DNA of 47,666 bases from a beta proteobacterium AAP51 (GCA_001295905.1 LJHT01000080.1:1-47666), one strand, 5' to 3'; positions 27,800-37,134 are shown, numbered from the stretch's first letter. Made by a program: numbers and translations. Notes: generated by a model from the letters alone, not told the origin.

Positions 27800-29278
27800 T
27801 CAACCGCCCGCCGACCAGCGCCCGCCGAGGGCCCGCAGCAGCACCACGCGGTTGGCCTGTTCGGTCTGGCGCAGCGTCACCAGCCCCTGGCGCGCGCTGG
27901 CCAGCTGGCGTTGCGCGTCCAGCAGCTCCAGCTGGCTGCTGGCGCCCAGCCGGTAGCTCTGCTCGGCCAGGTTCAGGCTGCGCTCGGCCGCGGCCACCTG
28001 GGCCTGTTGCGCGGCCAGGCGTTCGGCCAGGCTGTCGCGCACGGCCAGGGCATCGGCCACTTCGCGGAAGGCGGCCAGGAGTGCGGCTTCGTAGTTGGCC
28101 AGCACCTCGCGTTGCGTGGCGCGGGCCACCTCCACCTGGGCCTGGCGGGCGCCGGCATCGAACAGCGGCAAATCCAGGCTGGGCAGCAGGCTGAAGAAGC
28201 CGCTGCCGCTGCGGAACAGGCCATCGAGTTCAGGGCTGCGCAGGCCGGCGCTGGCCGTCAGCGTCAGCCGCGGGAAACGTGCGGCGCGCGCCGCGCCGAC
28301 ATCGAAGGCCGCAGCCTGCAGCTGCTGTTCGGCCGCGCGCAGGTCAGGGCGCTGCAGCAGCACGGTGGCGGGCAGACCCGGGGGCAGATCGGGCAGGGCC
28401 GTGGCGGCTTCCGTCTGGGCCGGGTTCAGGTCCAGGGCTTGCGGCGTGGGCAGCAGCGCTTCGGGCAGCGGCTGACCGGCCAGCAGTTCCAGCGCCAGGC
28501 GTGCCTGCTGCACGTTGGCGGCGCTGCGTGCGGCTTCGCCCCGCGCGGCTTCGAAGGCCGTCTGCGCCCGCGCCAGCTGCAGGCCCGAGGCCGCGCCCAG
28601 GCGGTGCTGGCGTTCGGTGAGTTCCAGCGTCTGGCGCTGGCTGTCGCGCAGCGCTTCGTTCAGGCGCAGGCGCTGGCCTTCGGCGGCCAGGGCCAGCCAG
28701 GCGTCGGCCACCTGGGCCACCAGGCTCAGGCGCGCGCCGCGTTGTGTTTCCTGCTGCGCCGTGAAGCGCGCCAGTGCAGCGCCCTGCAGGCTGCCCAGGC
28801 GGTTGAAGAGGTCGAGCTCCCAGTTGCTGAGGTTCAGCCCGAGGGTGTAGCTGGTGCTGCTGCCGCCACCTTCGGTGCCCTGCTGGCTGATGACGGCGCC
28901 GGCGCGCACGTCGGGCCAGCGGTTGGCCTGGGTGATGCCGTACTGCGCGCGTACCCGCTCCACGGCGGCCACGCTGGCGCGCAGGCTGCGGTTGTCAGCC
29001 AGGGCCAGGCCCACCACCTGGCGCAGGCGCTCGTCGGTGAAGAAGCCGTCCCACTCGTGGGCGGTGCGGGCGGTGTCGCCGGGTGTGGGGGTCACCAGCG
29101 GGGGTGTGCCGGCCGGCGGCGTGCGGAAGCTGTCGCGCAGCGGGGCTTCGGGCTGGCCGGCGGCGGGCACCAGGCTGCCGCAGGCGCTGAGGGTGAGCGT
29201 CAAGCCCACTGCCAGGCCCAGGGCCAGCGCGGCGCGTGCTGCGGGCTTCAGGCGGGGGGTGGGGGTGACGTGCTTCAT
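27800..29278 (-). CDS. OprM/NodT-family outer-membrane efflux lipoprotein
   Basis: A 492-residue outer-membrane channel starting at 29278 (MKHVTPTPRLKPAARAALAL). The lipobox LSAC gives lipidated Cys33. A polar/Pro segment (about 40-75) is followed by two outer-membrane efflux repeats: NRSLRASVAAVERVRAQYGI with LGLNLSNWELDLFNRLG and FTAQQETQRGARLSLVAQVA, then VLLQRPDLRAAEQQLQAAAF, LTLTASAGLRSPELDGLFR and SYRLGASSQLELLDAQRQLA. These are classic OprM family marks. The start overlaps the pump stop as ATGA. Third gene of the adaptor-pump-channel operon. It should form the trimeric exit duct for the pump. Confidence 0.93.
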   Translation of the reverse strand: MKHVTPTPRLKPAARAALALGLAVGLTLTLSACGSLVPAAGQPEAPLRDSFRTPPAGTPPLVTPTPGDTARTAHEWDGFFTDERLRQVVGLALADNRSLRASVAAVERVRAQYGITQANRWPDVRAGAVISQQGTEGGGSSTSYTLGLNLSNWELDLFNRLGSLQGAALARFTAQQETQRGARLSLVAQVADAWLALAAEGQRLRLNEALRDSQRQTLELTERQHRLGAASGLQLARAQTAFEAARGEAARSAANVQQARLALELLAGQPLPEALLPTPQALDLNPAQTEAATALPDLPPGLPATVLLQRPDLRAAEQQLQAAAFDVGAARAARFPRLTLTASAGLRSPELDGLFRSGSGFFSLLPSLDLPLFDAGARQAQVEVARATQREVLANYEAALLAAFREVADALAVRDSLAERLAAQQAQVAAAERSLNLAEQSYRLGASSQLELLDAQRQLASARQGLVTLRQTEQANRVVLLRALGGRWSAGG

Positions 29279-32200
29279 GCCGTCACCTCCTGCGCGGGGG
29301 CCGCCGTGGCTTCCTGCGGCCGGCGGCGCGAGAACAGCGTCTTCACCCACAGGTAGAACAAGGGGACGAAGAGTACGCCCAGCACCGTGGCGCTGATCAT
29401 CCCGCCCAGCACGCCGAAGCCGATGGCCTGCTGCGAGCCCGAGCCCGCGCCCTTGGCCAGCGCTAGCGGCAGCACGCCCATGCCGAAGGCCAGCGAGGTC
29501 ATCAGGATGGGGCGCAGCCGCTGCCGGCAGGCCTTCAGCGTGGCTTCCAGCAGGCCCATGCCCTGCAGGCGCAGCGTTTCGGCGAACTCGACGATGAGGA
29601 TGGCGTTCTTCGCGCTCAGCCCCACCGTGGTGAGCAGGCCCACCTGGAAGAAGACGTCGTTGTTCTGCCCGCCCAGGTGGCTGGCGATCAGCGCGCCCAG
29701 AATGCCCAGCGGCACCACCAGCATCACGCTGAAGGGCACGCTCCAGCTTTCGTACAGCGCGGCCAGGCACAGGAAGATGAACAGCACCGACACCGCGTAG
29801 AGCAGCGGCGCCTGCGCGCCCGACAGCCGCTCCTGGAAGCTGCGGCCGCTCCACTCGTAGCCGATGCCGGCCGGCAGCTCGCGCAGCACCTCTTCCATCG
29901 CCTTCATGGCGGCGCCCGAGCTCACGCCCGGCGGCACGTCGGCCTGGATCTCGAAGGCCGGGCTGCCGTTGTAGCGCACCAGCTGGCGCGGCGCGGTGCT
30001 CCATTCGCTGCTGGCGAAGGCGGCCATCGACACCATCTGCCCGCTGGCGCTGCGCACGTACCAGTGCTTCAGGTTGTCGGGGCTGGCGCGGTAGGCGGCC
30101 TCGCCCTGCACCAGCACGCGCTTGACGCGCCCGCGGTCGATGAAGTCGTTCACGTAGCTGCCGCCCAGGGCGATGGCCAGGGTGTCGTTGATGACGTTGG
30201 GCGGCACGCCCAGCACGCCGGCCTTCTGGTCGTCGATGTTGATCTTCAGCTGCGGCGTTTCGGCCAGGCTCTGCGTGCGCGTGCGCGCCAGCTCGGGGCG
30301 CTGGTTGGCGGCGGCGATGAGCTGGTCGCGTGCGGCGGTGAGCTGCTCGCTGCCCAGCCCGCCCAGGTCTTGCAGGAAGAACTGGATGCCGGCGCTGCCG
30401 CCCAGGCCGCGCACGGTGGGCGGCTGCACCACGAAGACGCTGGCGTCGCGGATGCGCCGGCCCATCTCGCGGCTGAAGCGTTCGGCCAGCGCACCGGCGT
30501 CCTGGTTGGCACCGGTGCGCTGCGACCAGTCGGTCAGGCGGATGAAACCCTGGCCCGAGCCCTGGTCACCACCGGCCCCGCGCACCACGTTGTAGTACAG
30601 CACCTCGGGCTGGTCGGCGAGGTAGGCCTCCACCTGCGCGGCCACCGCCTCCATGCGTTCGGCCGTGGCGCCGGGCGCCATGCGCACCTGCAGTTGCAGG
30701 CCGCCCTGGTCTTCGTCGGGCAGGAAGGAGGTGGGCAGGCCCTTGTACAGCCAGGCCGTGGCGCCCACCAGCAGCAGGAAGACGATGAAGCTGCGCACAC
30801 CGCGGCGGCTGAGCCAGCCCACGCCGCGCACATAGCGTTCGGTGAAGCGGTCGAAGCCGCGGTTGAAGCCACCGAAGAACCAGTCCAGCTGCTTGCCGAA
30901 AGGCCCGCCGTGCGCGGCGTGTTCACCCTTGTTCACCGGCTTCAGCACGGTGGCGCACAGCGCCGGCGAGAGCGTCATCGCCACCAGCACCGACAGCACC
31001 ATCGCACTCACCACGGTGATGCTGAACTGGCGGTAGATCACGCCCGTGCTGCCGGCGAAGAAGGCCATAGGGATGAACACCGCGCTCAGCACCACGGCAA
31101 TGCCCACCAGCGCGCCGCTGATCTCCTGCATGCTCTTCTTGGTGGCTTCGCGCGGCGACAGGCCTTCCTCGCGCATCAGCCGCTCGACGTTCTCCACCAC
31201 CACGATGGCGTCGTCCACCAGCAGGCCGATGGCCAGCACCAGGCCGAACATCGTCAGCGTGTTGATTGAAAAGCCGAACAGCGCCAGCACGCCCATCGTG
31301 CCCAGCATCACCACCGGCACGGCGATGGCCGGCACCAGCGTGGCGCGCAGGTTCTGCATGAACAGGTACATGATGACCACCACCAGCACCACCGCTTCGA
31401 GCAGCGTCTTCACCACGCCGTTGATCGACACGCGCACGAAGGGCGTGGTGTCGTAGGTGATGGTGACGCGGTAGCCGGCGGGGAAGAAGGGCTCCAGCTC
31501 CGCCAGCTTGGCGCGGATGCCGTCGCCGGTGGTCAGCGCGTTCGCGCCGCTGGCCGGGAAGATGGCCATGCCCGCGGCATTGCGCCCGCTGCTGCGCACG
31601 TTGGTGGTGTAGCTGTCGCGGCCCAGTTCCACGCGGGCCACGTCGCCCAGGCGCAGCGAAGACCCGTCGGGCTGCACGCGCAGCACCACGTTGCGGAACT
31701 GCTCGGCCGTGTTCAGCTTGGAGCGCGCGGTGATGATGGCCGTCAGGCGCTGGCCTTCGGGCGCCGGCAGTGCGCCGATCTGCCCTGCCGAGACCTCGGT
31801 GTTCTGCTGCAGCAGCGCGGTGCGCACGTCGCCCGGCACCAGGTTGTAGCGCTGTAGCTTCACGGGGTCGAGCCACACGCGCATGGCGTAGCCCGAGCCG
31901 AAGACGTTGACGTCGCCCACGCCTTCCACGCGGCTGATGATGTCGACCAGCGTGCTGTTCAGGTAGTCGCCCAGGTCGCCCGAGGTGACGTTGGGGTCGT
32001 CGCTGGTGAGCATGGCCACCATCAGGAATTCGCTGCCGGCCTTGGTCACGCGCACGCCCTGGGCCTGCACGGCCTGCGGCAGGCGGCTGATGACGCTTTG
32101 CACCTTGTTCTGCACCTGCACCTGCGCGGTGTCGGGGTCGGTGCCGGCCTGGAAGGTGAGCTGCGTGTTGGCACTGCCCGAGGCGCTGCTGCTGCTTTCG

Positions 32201-32433
32201 ATGGACAGCAGCCCGTCGATGCCCTTGAGGCTTTGCTCGATGATCTGCGTGACCGAGTCTTCGATGGTCTGCGCCGAGGCGCCGGGGTAGTTCGTGTTGA
32301 TGCTGACGCGGGTGGGCGCGATGTCGGGGTAGCGTTCCAGCGGCAGCGTCAGCGTGGCGGCGGCGCCGGCCAGCATGATGACGATGGCCAGCACCCACGC
32401 GAAGATGGGGCGGTTGATGAAGAAGGCGGCCAT
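29275..32433 (-). CDS. HAE1-family RND multidrug efflux pump (AcrB/MexB type)
   Basis: A 1052-residue inner-membrane antiporter; the start at 32433 (MAAFFINRPIFAWVLAIVIM) follows GGAG by about 9 bases, whereas the longer open frame is not protein-like. The porter domain begins RYPDIAPTRVSINTNYPGAS; the proton-relay helix 4 is GLVLAIGLLVDDAIVVVENV (two Asp of the HAE1 family); the second half has LPTSFLPDEDQGGLQLQVRM and VGLLTTVGLSAKNAILIVEF (relay Lys). Length and domains match AcrB/MexB. It expels hydrophobic drugs, bile salts or solvents with the adaptor encoded 22 bases upstream and the OprM-type channel downstream. Confidence 0.95.
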   Translation of the reverse strand: MAAFFINRPIFAWVLAIVIMLAGAAATLTLPLERYPDIAPTRVSINTNYPGASAQTIEDSVTQIIEQSLKGIDGLLSIESSSSASGSANTQLTFQAGTDPDTAQVQVQNKVQSVISRLPQAVQAQGVRVTKAGSEFLMVAMLTSDDPNVTSGDLGDYLNSTLVDIISRVEGVGDVNVFGSGYAMRVWLDPVKLQRYNLVPGDVRTALLQQNTEVSAGQIGALPAPEGQRLTAIITARSKLNTAEQFRNVVLRVQPDGSSLRLGDVARVELGRDSYTTNVRSSGRNAAGMAIFPASGANALTTGDGIRAKLAELEPFFPAGYRVTITYDTTPFVRVSINGVVKTLLEAVVLVVVIMYLFMQNLRATLVPAIAVPVVMLGTMGVLALFGFSINTLTMFGLVLAIGLLVDDAIVVVENVERLMREEGLSPREATKKSMQEISGALVGIAVVLSAVFIPMAFFAGSTGVIYRQFSITVVSAMVLSVLVAMTLSPALCATVLKPVNKGEHAAHGGPFGKQLDWFFGGFNRGFDRFTERYVRGVGWLSRRGVRSFIVFLLLVGATAWLYKGLPTSFLPDEDQGGLQLQVRMAPGATAERMEAVAAQVEAYLADQPEVLYYNVVRGAGGDQGSGQGFIRLTDWSQRTGANQDAGALAERFSREMGRRIRDASVFVVQPPTVRGLGGSAGIQFFLQDLGGLGSEQLTAARDQLIAAANQRPELARTRTQSLAETPQLKINIDDQKAGVLGVPPNVINDTLAIALGGSYVNDFIDRGRVKRVLVQGEAAYRASPDNLKHWYVRSASGQMVSMAAFASSEWSTAPRQLVRYNGSPAFEIQADVPPGVSSGAAMKAMEEVLRELPAGIGYEWSGRSFQERLSGAQAPLLYAVSVLFIFLCLAALYESWSVPFSVMLVVPLGILGALIASHLGGQNNDVFFQVGLLTTVGLSAKNAILIVEFAETLRLQGMGLLEATLKACRQRLRPILMTSLAFGMGVLPLALAKGAGSGSQQAIGFGVLGGMISATVLGVLFVPLFYLWVKTLFSRRRPQEATAAPAQEVTA

Positions 32434-32455
32434 GGGGCTTGCTCCTGGCGCGCGT

Positions 32456-33715
32456 TCAGCGGGCAGCCGTTGCGGCCGATGCCGTGCCGGCGGGCTTGCC
32501 GGCGCCCGTGCCCGCACCGCCGGGGCCGGCGCCCTTGCCACCGCCCTTGCCAGCCGGCTTGCTGCCCGCGGCCACCGGCGTCACCACTTGGTCGGGGCGG
32601 GCGCGCTGCAGGCCTTCGACGATGAGGCGGTCGCCCGCCTTCAGCCCGCTGGTCACCAGCCACTGGTTGCCCACGGCACGGCCCAGTGTCAGGCGGCGGC
32701 GTTCCACCTTGTTACCTTCGCCCACCACCAGCGCGGTGGCGTCGCCGGTGGCGGTGCGGCTCACCCCCTGCTGCGGCACCAGCAGCACGTTGCGGTCCAC
32801 CCCGGCCAGCACGCGCGCCTGCACCACCATGCCGGGCAGCAGCGTGCCCTGCGGGTTGGGCACCACGGCGCGCAGCGTCACGCTGCCGGTGGCGGGGTCG
32901 ACCGTCACGCCGCTGAACTGCAGCGTGGCCGGCTGCGGGTGCACGCTGCCGTCTTCCATCACCAACTGCACCTGGCTGCTGGCGTTCTGGCTGGCCACCT
33001 GGCGGCGCAGCTGCAGCAGTTCGCTGCTGCTCTGCACGATGTCCACGTGCATGGGGTCGAGCTGCTGGATGGTGGTGAGCGCCTGCGTCTGGTTGGCCGT
33101 GACCAGCGCGCCGGCCGTCACCGCCGAGACCTCGATGCGCCCGCCGATGGGCGCCACGATGCGCGCGCGCTGCAGCTGCACCTGCGCCGCCTGCAGCGCG
33201 GCCTGGGCCACGGCCACGTCGGCCTCGGCCTGGCGCTGTGCGGCGGCGCTGTCGTCGGCGGCCTGGCGGCTGATGGCGTCGGCCTTCAGCAATTCGGCAT
33301 CACGCGCGGCGCGCACCTTCGTGGCGGCGAGCTGGGCCTCGGCCTTCTGCAGCGCGGCGGCGGTGCGTGCGCGCTCGGCTTCGAAGCTGGCGGCGTCCAG
33401 CTGGTACAGCGGCTGGCCGGCGGCCACGCGCGCGCCTTCGGTGAACAGGCGCTTCTGCACCAGGCCGCCCACCTGCGGGCGGATCTCGGCCACCTGGCTG
33501 GCGCGCAGCCGGCCGGGCAGTTCCAGCTGCAGCGGCGCGTCTTGCGCGGCCACCGTCACCACGCCCACCTCGGGCGCGGCGCGCGGCGGGCCGCCGGCTG
33601 GCGGGGCGCCAGGGCTCGCGGCGGGCTTCTCCTGGCAGGCGCTGAGCAACCCGGCCACCAGCAGCACAGCGGCCGGGGCGAGGAACGAGAGACGGGTGGG
33701 GGCAGAGGTTCGCAC
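32456..33715 (-). CDS. RND efflux periplasmic adaptor lipoprotein (AcrA/MexA type)
   Basis: A 419-residue adaptor if started at GTG 33715 (MRTSAPTRLSFLAPAAVLLV), which places a lipobox LLSAC with lipidated Cys27. No good ribosome-binding site is visible; a TTG 27 bases upstream is an alternative, so the start is uncertain. Domains in order are PEVGVVTVAAQDAPLQLELP, barrel-sandwich IRPQVGGLVQKRLFTEGARV, a helical hairpin (about 110-190, Ala/Gln/Glu-rich), ARIVAPIGGRIEVSAVTAGA, the beta-barrel and the membrane-proximal domain. The C-terminus is a Gly/Lys/Ala-rich tail (GGGKGAGPGGAGTGAGKPAG). First gene of the operon, divergent from the BaeS-like kinase. Confidence 0.9.
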   Translation of the reverse strand: MRTSAPTRLSFLAPAAVLLVAGLLSACQEKPAASPGAPPAGGPPRAAPEVGVVTVAAQDAPLQLELPGRLRASQVAEIRPQVGGLVQKRLFTEGARVAAGQPLYQLDAASFEAERARTAAALQKAEAQLAATKVRAARDAELLKADAISRQAADDSAAAQRQAEADVAVAQAALQAAQVQLQRARIVAPIGGRIEVSAVTAGALVTANQTQALTTIQQLDPMHVDIVQSSSELLQLRRQVASQNASSQVQLVMEDGSVHPQPATLQFSGVTVDPATGSVTLRAVVPNPQGTLLPGMVVQARVLAGVDRNVLLVPQQGVSRTATGDATALVVGEGNKVERRRLTLGRAVGNQWLVTSGLKAGDRLIVEGLQRARPDQVVTPVAAGSKPAGKGGGKGAGPGGAGTGAGKPAGTASAATAAR

Positions 33716-33830
33716 GGCACGATGCTGACGCCACAATGTGGAGAGACCTTGAAGGGCCCGAGGGTTTGAAGGCCACGACCCCACGGCCGTGCAGGCCATC
33801 CCCAAGTTCGTGTAAACCCTGGCCGCTGCC

Positions 33831-35231
33831 ATGAAGCTGAACCTTGCCGCCCGCCTGTTTGCTGCCGTGCTGAGCGCGGCCGTGGTGGTGGCCGTCGCCA
33901 TGGGCGTGGGCGCGCACCTCAACCTGAACCGCGACTTCCTCGGCTACCTGAACGAACAGGCCATCGGCCGGCTCGACCTCGCCGTGCCCAGCGTCACCGC
34001 CGGCTACCGCCAGCAAGGAAGCTGGGACTTCCTGCGCGAGCGCCCCGACCTCTGGTTCCGCCTGCTGCGCCCCGCGCCCGACGACACGCGCGTGCCCATC
34101 ACCGAACGCCCGCCGGCCAGCGCCACGCCGGCCGAGCTGACTGGTGCCTCGCGCCGCTTCACGCTGCTGGACGCCGAGCGCCGGCGCATCGTGGGCTTCA
34201 GCAGCCCGGCCGAGAACGCCATCGAACGCGCCATCGTCGTGGACGGCCTCACCGTGGGCTGGCTGGTGCTGACGCCCTTCGAGCAGGTGAGCTACGGCGC
34301 CGAGAAGCGTTTTGCCGATGCCCAGGAACGCACCGCCTGGGTGGTGGGCGGCGGCGCGGTGCTGCTGGCCGCGGCCGTGGCCCTGTGGGCTTCACGCCGG
34401 CTCTTGCGCCCGGTGCGCCAGGTGGCCGACGCCACGCACCGCCTGGCCGCTGGCGACTACGCCACGCGCGTGCCGGAAGAAGGCGCGGCCGATGACGAGA
34501 TCGGCCGCCTCTCGCGTGATTTCAACCAGCTCGCGCTGACCTTGCAGCGCAACGAAGCGATGCGGCGCGAGTTCATGGCCGATGTGTCGCACGAGCTGCG
34601 TACGCCGCTGGGCGTGCTGCACGGCGAGCTGGAGGCGCTGGAAGACGGCGTGCGCCAGCTCGACGCCGCCGCGCTGCGTTCGCTGAAGGGCGAGGTGGCC
34701 ACGCTGCACAAGCTGGTGGACGACCTCTACGAGCTCTCGCTGGCCGACGTGGGCGCGCTGTCCTACCGCAAGGCCGAGCTCGACTTGCGCGAGATCATCG
34801 ACGACACCGCCGGTGCCTTCGGCGAGCGCCTGCGCAGCAGCGGCCTGGCCTTGCAGCTCGACCTGCCGCCCGGCCCGCTGCCGGCCTTCGGCGACGCGCG
34901 CCGGCTGCGCCAGCTGTTCGCCAACCTGCTGGAGAACAGCTGCCGCTACACCGATGCCGGCGGTGCGCTGCGCCTGCAGGCGCGGCGCGAAGGGCGGCAG
35001 ACCCTGATCGACCTGCACGACAGCGCGCCCGGCGTGCGCCAGGAACACCTGCCGCGCCTCTTCGAGCGCTTTTTCCGCGCCGAGGCCTCGCGCAGCCGCG
35101 CCAGCGGTGGCGCCGGCCTGGGCCTGAGCATCTGCCAGCGCATCGTGCAGGCGCATGAAGGGCGCATCGAGGCGCGACCCTCGCCCCTGGGCGGGCTGTG
35201 GCTGCGCGTGGAACTGCCGGCCCTGGGTTGA
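33831..35231 (+). CDS. HAMP-containing sensor histidine kinase (BaeS-like)
   Basis: A 466-residue membrane kinase. Transmembrane helix 1 is at about 8-28 and helix 2 at about 168-187, enclosing a periplasmic sensor of about 140 residues (WDFLRERPDLWFRLLRPAPD is BaeS-like). HAMP covers about 188-240. The HisKA domain has His254 in FMADVSHELRTPLGVLHGEL. HATPase_c (about 340-465) shows LFANLLENSCRYTDAGGALR, LHDSAPGVRQEHLPRLFERF and GGAGLGLSICQRIVQAHEGR. The promoter region is shared with the divergent RND operon, so it probably senses envelope stress or efflux substrates and controls that operon with the regulator downstream. Confidence 0.93.
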   Translation: MKLNLAARLFAAVLSAAVVVAVAMGVGAHLNLNRDFLGYLNEQAIGRLDLAVPSVTAGYRQQGSWDFLRERPDLWFRLLRPAPDDTRVPITERPPASATPAELTGASRRFTLLDAERRRIVGFSSPAENAIERAIVVDGLTVGWLVLTPFEQVSYGAEKRFADAQERTAWVVGGGAVLLAAAVALWASRRLLRPVRQVADATHRLAAGDYATRVPEEGAADDEIGRLSRDFNQLALTLQRNEAMRREFMADVSHELRTPLGVLHGELEALEDGVRQLDAAALRSLKGEVATLHKLVDDLYELSLADVGALSYRKAELDLREIIDDTAGAFGERLRSSGLALQLDLPPGPLPAFGDARRLRQLFANLLENSCRYTDAGGALRLQARREGRQTLIDLHDSAPGVRQEHLPRLFERFFRAEASRSRASGGAGLGLSICQRIVQAHEGRIEARPSPLGGLWLRVELPALG

Positions 35232-35286
35232 GCTGCCGACCCACAACGCTGCTGAAGCACCAAGGCCGCCGCCGCCCACCCCGACC

Positions 35287-35991
35287 GTGAGCCCCCCTCT
35301 GCCGCCCCCGCTGCCCGAGCCCGGCCCGGCCCACGTGCTGGTGGTGGAAGACGAGCCCAGGCTCGCGGCCCTGCTGGCCGACTACCTGCGCGCCGCCGGC
35401 CACCAGCCCGAATGCGTGGCCGATGGCGCGCTGGCCCTGCAGGCCTACACCGAGCGCCGGCACGACCTGGTGCTGCTGGACCTGATGCTGCCGGGCCTGG
35501 ATGGCCTGTCTGTGTGCCGCCAGCTGCGCACGCTGAGCGCCGTGCCCATCGTGATGCTGACTGCGCGCGCCGACGAGGCCGACCGCCTGGCGGGCCTGGA
35601 GATGGGCGCCGACGACTACATCGCCAAGAACCCCTTCAGCCCGCGCGAGGTGATGGCGCGCGTGAAGGCCGTGCTGCGCCGCAGCCGCGCGGCGGCCTTT
35701 CCGGATGTGCCCCTGCTCATCGACGAAGAACGCCGCCGCGCCGCCTGGCTGGGGCGCGAGCTCGACCTCACGCCCATCGAGCTGCGCCTGCTGGGCACGC
35801 TGGCGGCGCAGCCCGGCCGCATCTACCCGCGCGCGCAGCTGCTCGAACAGCTGCACGGCGACGCCCGTGCCGCCACCGAGCGCGCGGTGGACAGCCACGT
35901 GAAGAACCTGCGCCGCAAGCTGGAACAGGCCGGCGCGGGCAGCGAGCGCATACGTTCTGTGTACGGCGTGGGGTATTGCTACGAGGCTTGA
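35287..35991 (+). CDS. OmpR-family response regulator (BaeR-like)
   Basis: A 234-residue regulator from the GTG at 35287; a Pro-rich N-terminal leader of about 15 residues (SPPLPPPLPEPG) precedes the receiver, and no strong ribosome-binding site is seen, so the start is not secure. The receiver has EDE (21-23), phosphoacceptor D65 in LVLLDLMLPG, and T92 in VMLTARADE. The Lys-Pro switch motif is altered to K114-N-P (AKNPFSPREV), one residue longer than usual. The winged-helix output (about 140-232) ends VDSHVKNLRRKLEQAGAGSE and RSVYGVGYCYEA. It is 55 bases after the kinase and is the probable regulator of the divergent efflux operon. Confidence 0.9.
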   Translation: MSPPLPPPLPEPGPAHVLVVEDEPRLAALLADYLRAAGHQPECVADGALALQAYTERRHDLVLLDLMLPGLDGLSVCRQLRTLSAVPIVMLTARADEADRLAGLEMGADDYIAKNPFSPREVMARVKAVLRRSRAAAFPDVPLLIDEERRRAAWLGRELDLTPIELRLLGTLAAQPGRIYPRAQLLEQLHGDARAATERAVDSHVKNLRRKLEQAGAGSERIRSVYGVGYCYEA

Positions 35992-36066
35992 GCCCTGCCG
36001 CGCGTGGCGGGAAGGGCTTGCACGGTGCACCTTTTGCGCTGCAGGTGCTGTGGCTGCAGGCGCCGT

Positions 36067-37134
36067 TCAAAACTTGCGCGCCAGCACCACCGCCGCTGCC
36101 GAGCCGCTGCCCACCATCGCGCACCACGCGCGCAGCACGGCGCCGCCCAGCCCGCCGGGCGAGGGGCCGCGCAGCGCGGCGGCTTCGTCGCGGTGGTGGC
36201 ACTCGTCGGCCTGGCACTGCGCCAGCAGCGCGCGCAGCGGGGCGGCGGCTTCACGCTCGGCGGCGGGCAGCTGGTCGATCTGGTCCAGCTGCTGCTGGTA
36301 GTGCTGGTCGACGAAGGTTTCCACTGCGGCGATCGTGGCGTACACCGCGCGCGGGCCGGCCAGCGCCGGCAGCGCACCGGTGAGGAAACCCGCCACCCGC
36401 CAGGCCGGTAGCAGGCGGCTGCGCTGCGGCCAGGGCAGCTGGCGTGAGACGAGGCGCAGGTGCTCTTTTTCGGTGGCCAGGTGGGCTTCGGCAAAACGGC
36501 GCACGCCGGCATCACGCGCCAGCAGCAGCACGCCGCGGTAGATCCACACCGCGCCGGTTTCGCCGGCGTGGTTGCTGCGCATCTCGGCCACCAGCGCGGG
36601 CGGCACGTGCAGCGTGGCGGGCTCGAAGGCGGCGGCGGTGCGTTGCATCCACGGGCGCAGGTGCAGGAAGCCGCGGTAGGCCAGCTCCATCAGCGGCGTG
36701 GCGCCGGGCAGCGCAGCCAGCCGGGCCAGCCAGCGCCAGCCGGGCAGCACCGCCCACAAGGCCACGAAACCGCGTGCGCCGCTGGCCAGCCGGCCATCGG
36801 CCTGCTGCACGTGGAAGCGCGCCAGCAGTTGCGCACGCTCGGTGCCGGCGGGCAGCGCGCTGGCGGCATCGCTCACGTCGACGAAGGCCAGCGGCTGCTG
36901 GGCCGGCAGGTCGCGGTAGAGCGCAATCTCGCGCCGGCACAAGGGGCAGGCGCCGTCGTACAGCACGGTGAGGGTGCCTTCGCCGCAGGTGGCTGCCTGC
37001 GCGGGGGCTTGCGTGGCGGGGTGTGCGGCGGCGCGTGAGGCGGCATGTGCCGCGGCGTGCGCGACGCCGGTCGAGGTGGGCTGGGTGCCCGCTTCAGCGG
37101 GGGCCGGCGGCTGCGGCATGGTCATGCGCCGCAT
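36067..37134 (-). CDS. Fusion of a DCC (DUF393) thioredoxin-like domain with a COQ7-like diiron hydroxylase
   Basis: A 355-residue protein in two parts. Residues about 54-165 are a DCC/DUF393 domain: LTVLYDGACPLCRREIALYR with the C63-x-x-C66 pair and FVALWAVLPGWRWLARLAAL. Residues about 175-355 are COQ7-like: SNHAGETGAVWIYRG (E192), ATEKEHLRLV (E222, H225), IAAVETFVDQHY (E272) and DECHHRDEA (E311, H314), a complete set of two E/ExxH diiron ligand groups. COQ7 enzymes hydroxylate 5-demethoxyubiquinol in ubiquinone synthesis. The start is uncertain: three ATGs lie within 10 bases (37134, 37125, 37119), and the first about 50 residues are Ala/His/Thr-rich. The fusion may give the hydroxylase a redox partner. 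Confidence 0.87.
   Translation of the reverse strand: MRRMTMPQPPAPAEAGTQPTSTGVAHAAAHAASRAAAHPATQAPAQAATCGEGTLTVLYDGACPLCRREIALYRDLPAQQPLAFVDVSDAASALPAGTERAQLLARFHVQQADGRLASGARGFVALWAVLPGWRWLARLAALPGATPLMELAYRGFLHLRPWMQRTAAAFEPATLHVPPALVAEMRSNHAGETGAVWIYRGVLLLARDAGVRRFAEAHLATEKEHLRLVSRQLPWPQRSRLLPAWRVAGFLTGALPALAGPRAVYATIAAVETFVDQHYQQQLDQIDQLPAAEREAAAPLRALLAQCQADECHHRDEAAALRGPSPGGLGGAVLRAWCAMVGSGSAAAVVLARKF

Noticed and set aside
36019..36029. TGCAC-G-GTGCA palindrome after the BaeR-like gene.
   Set aside because: Too short, and the T run after it is only four bases; not enough for a terminator or operator call.
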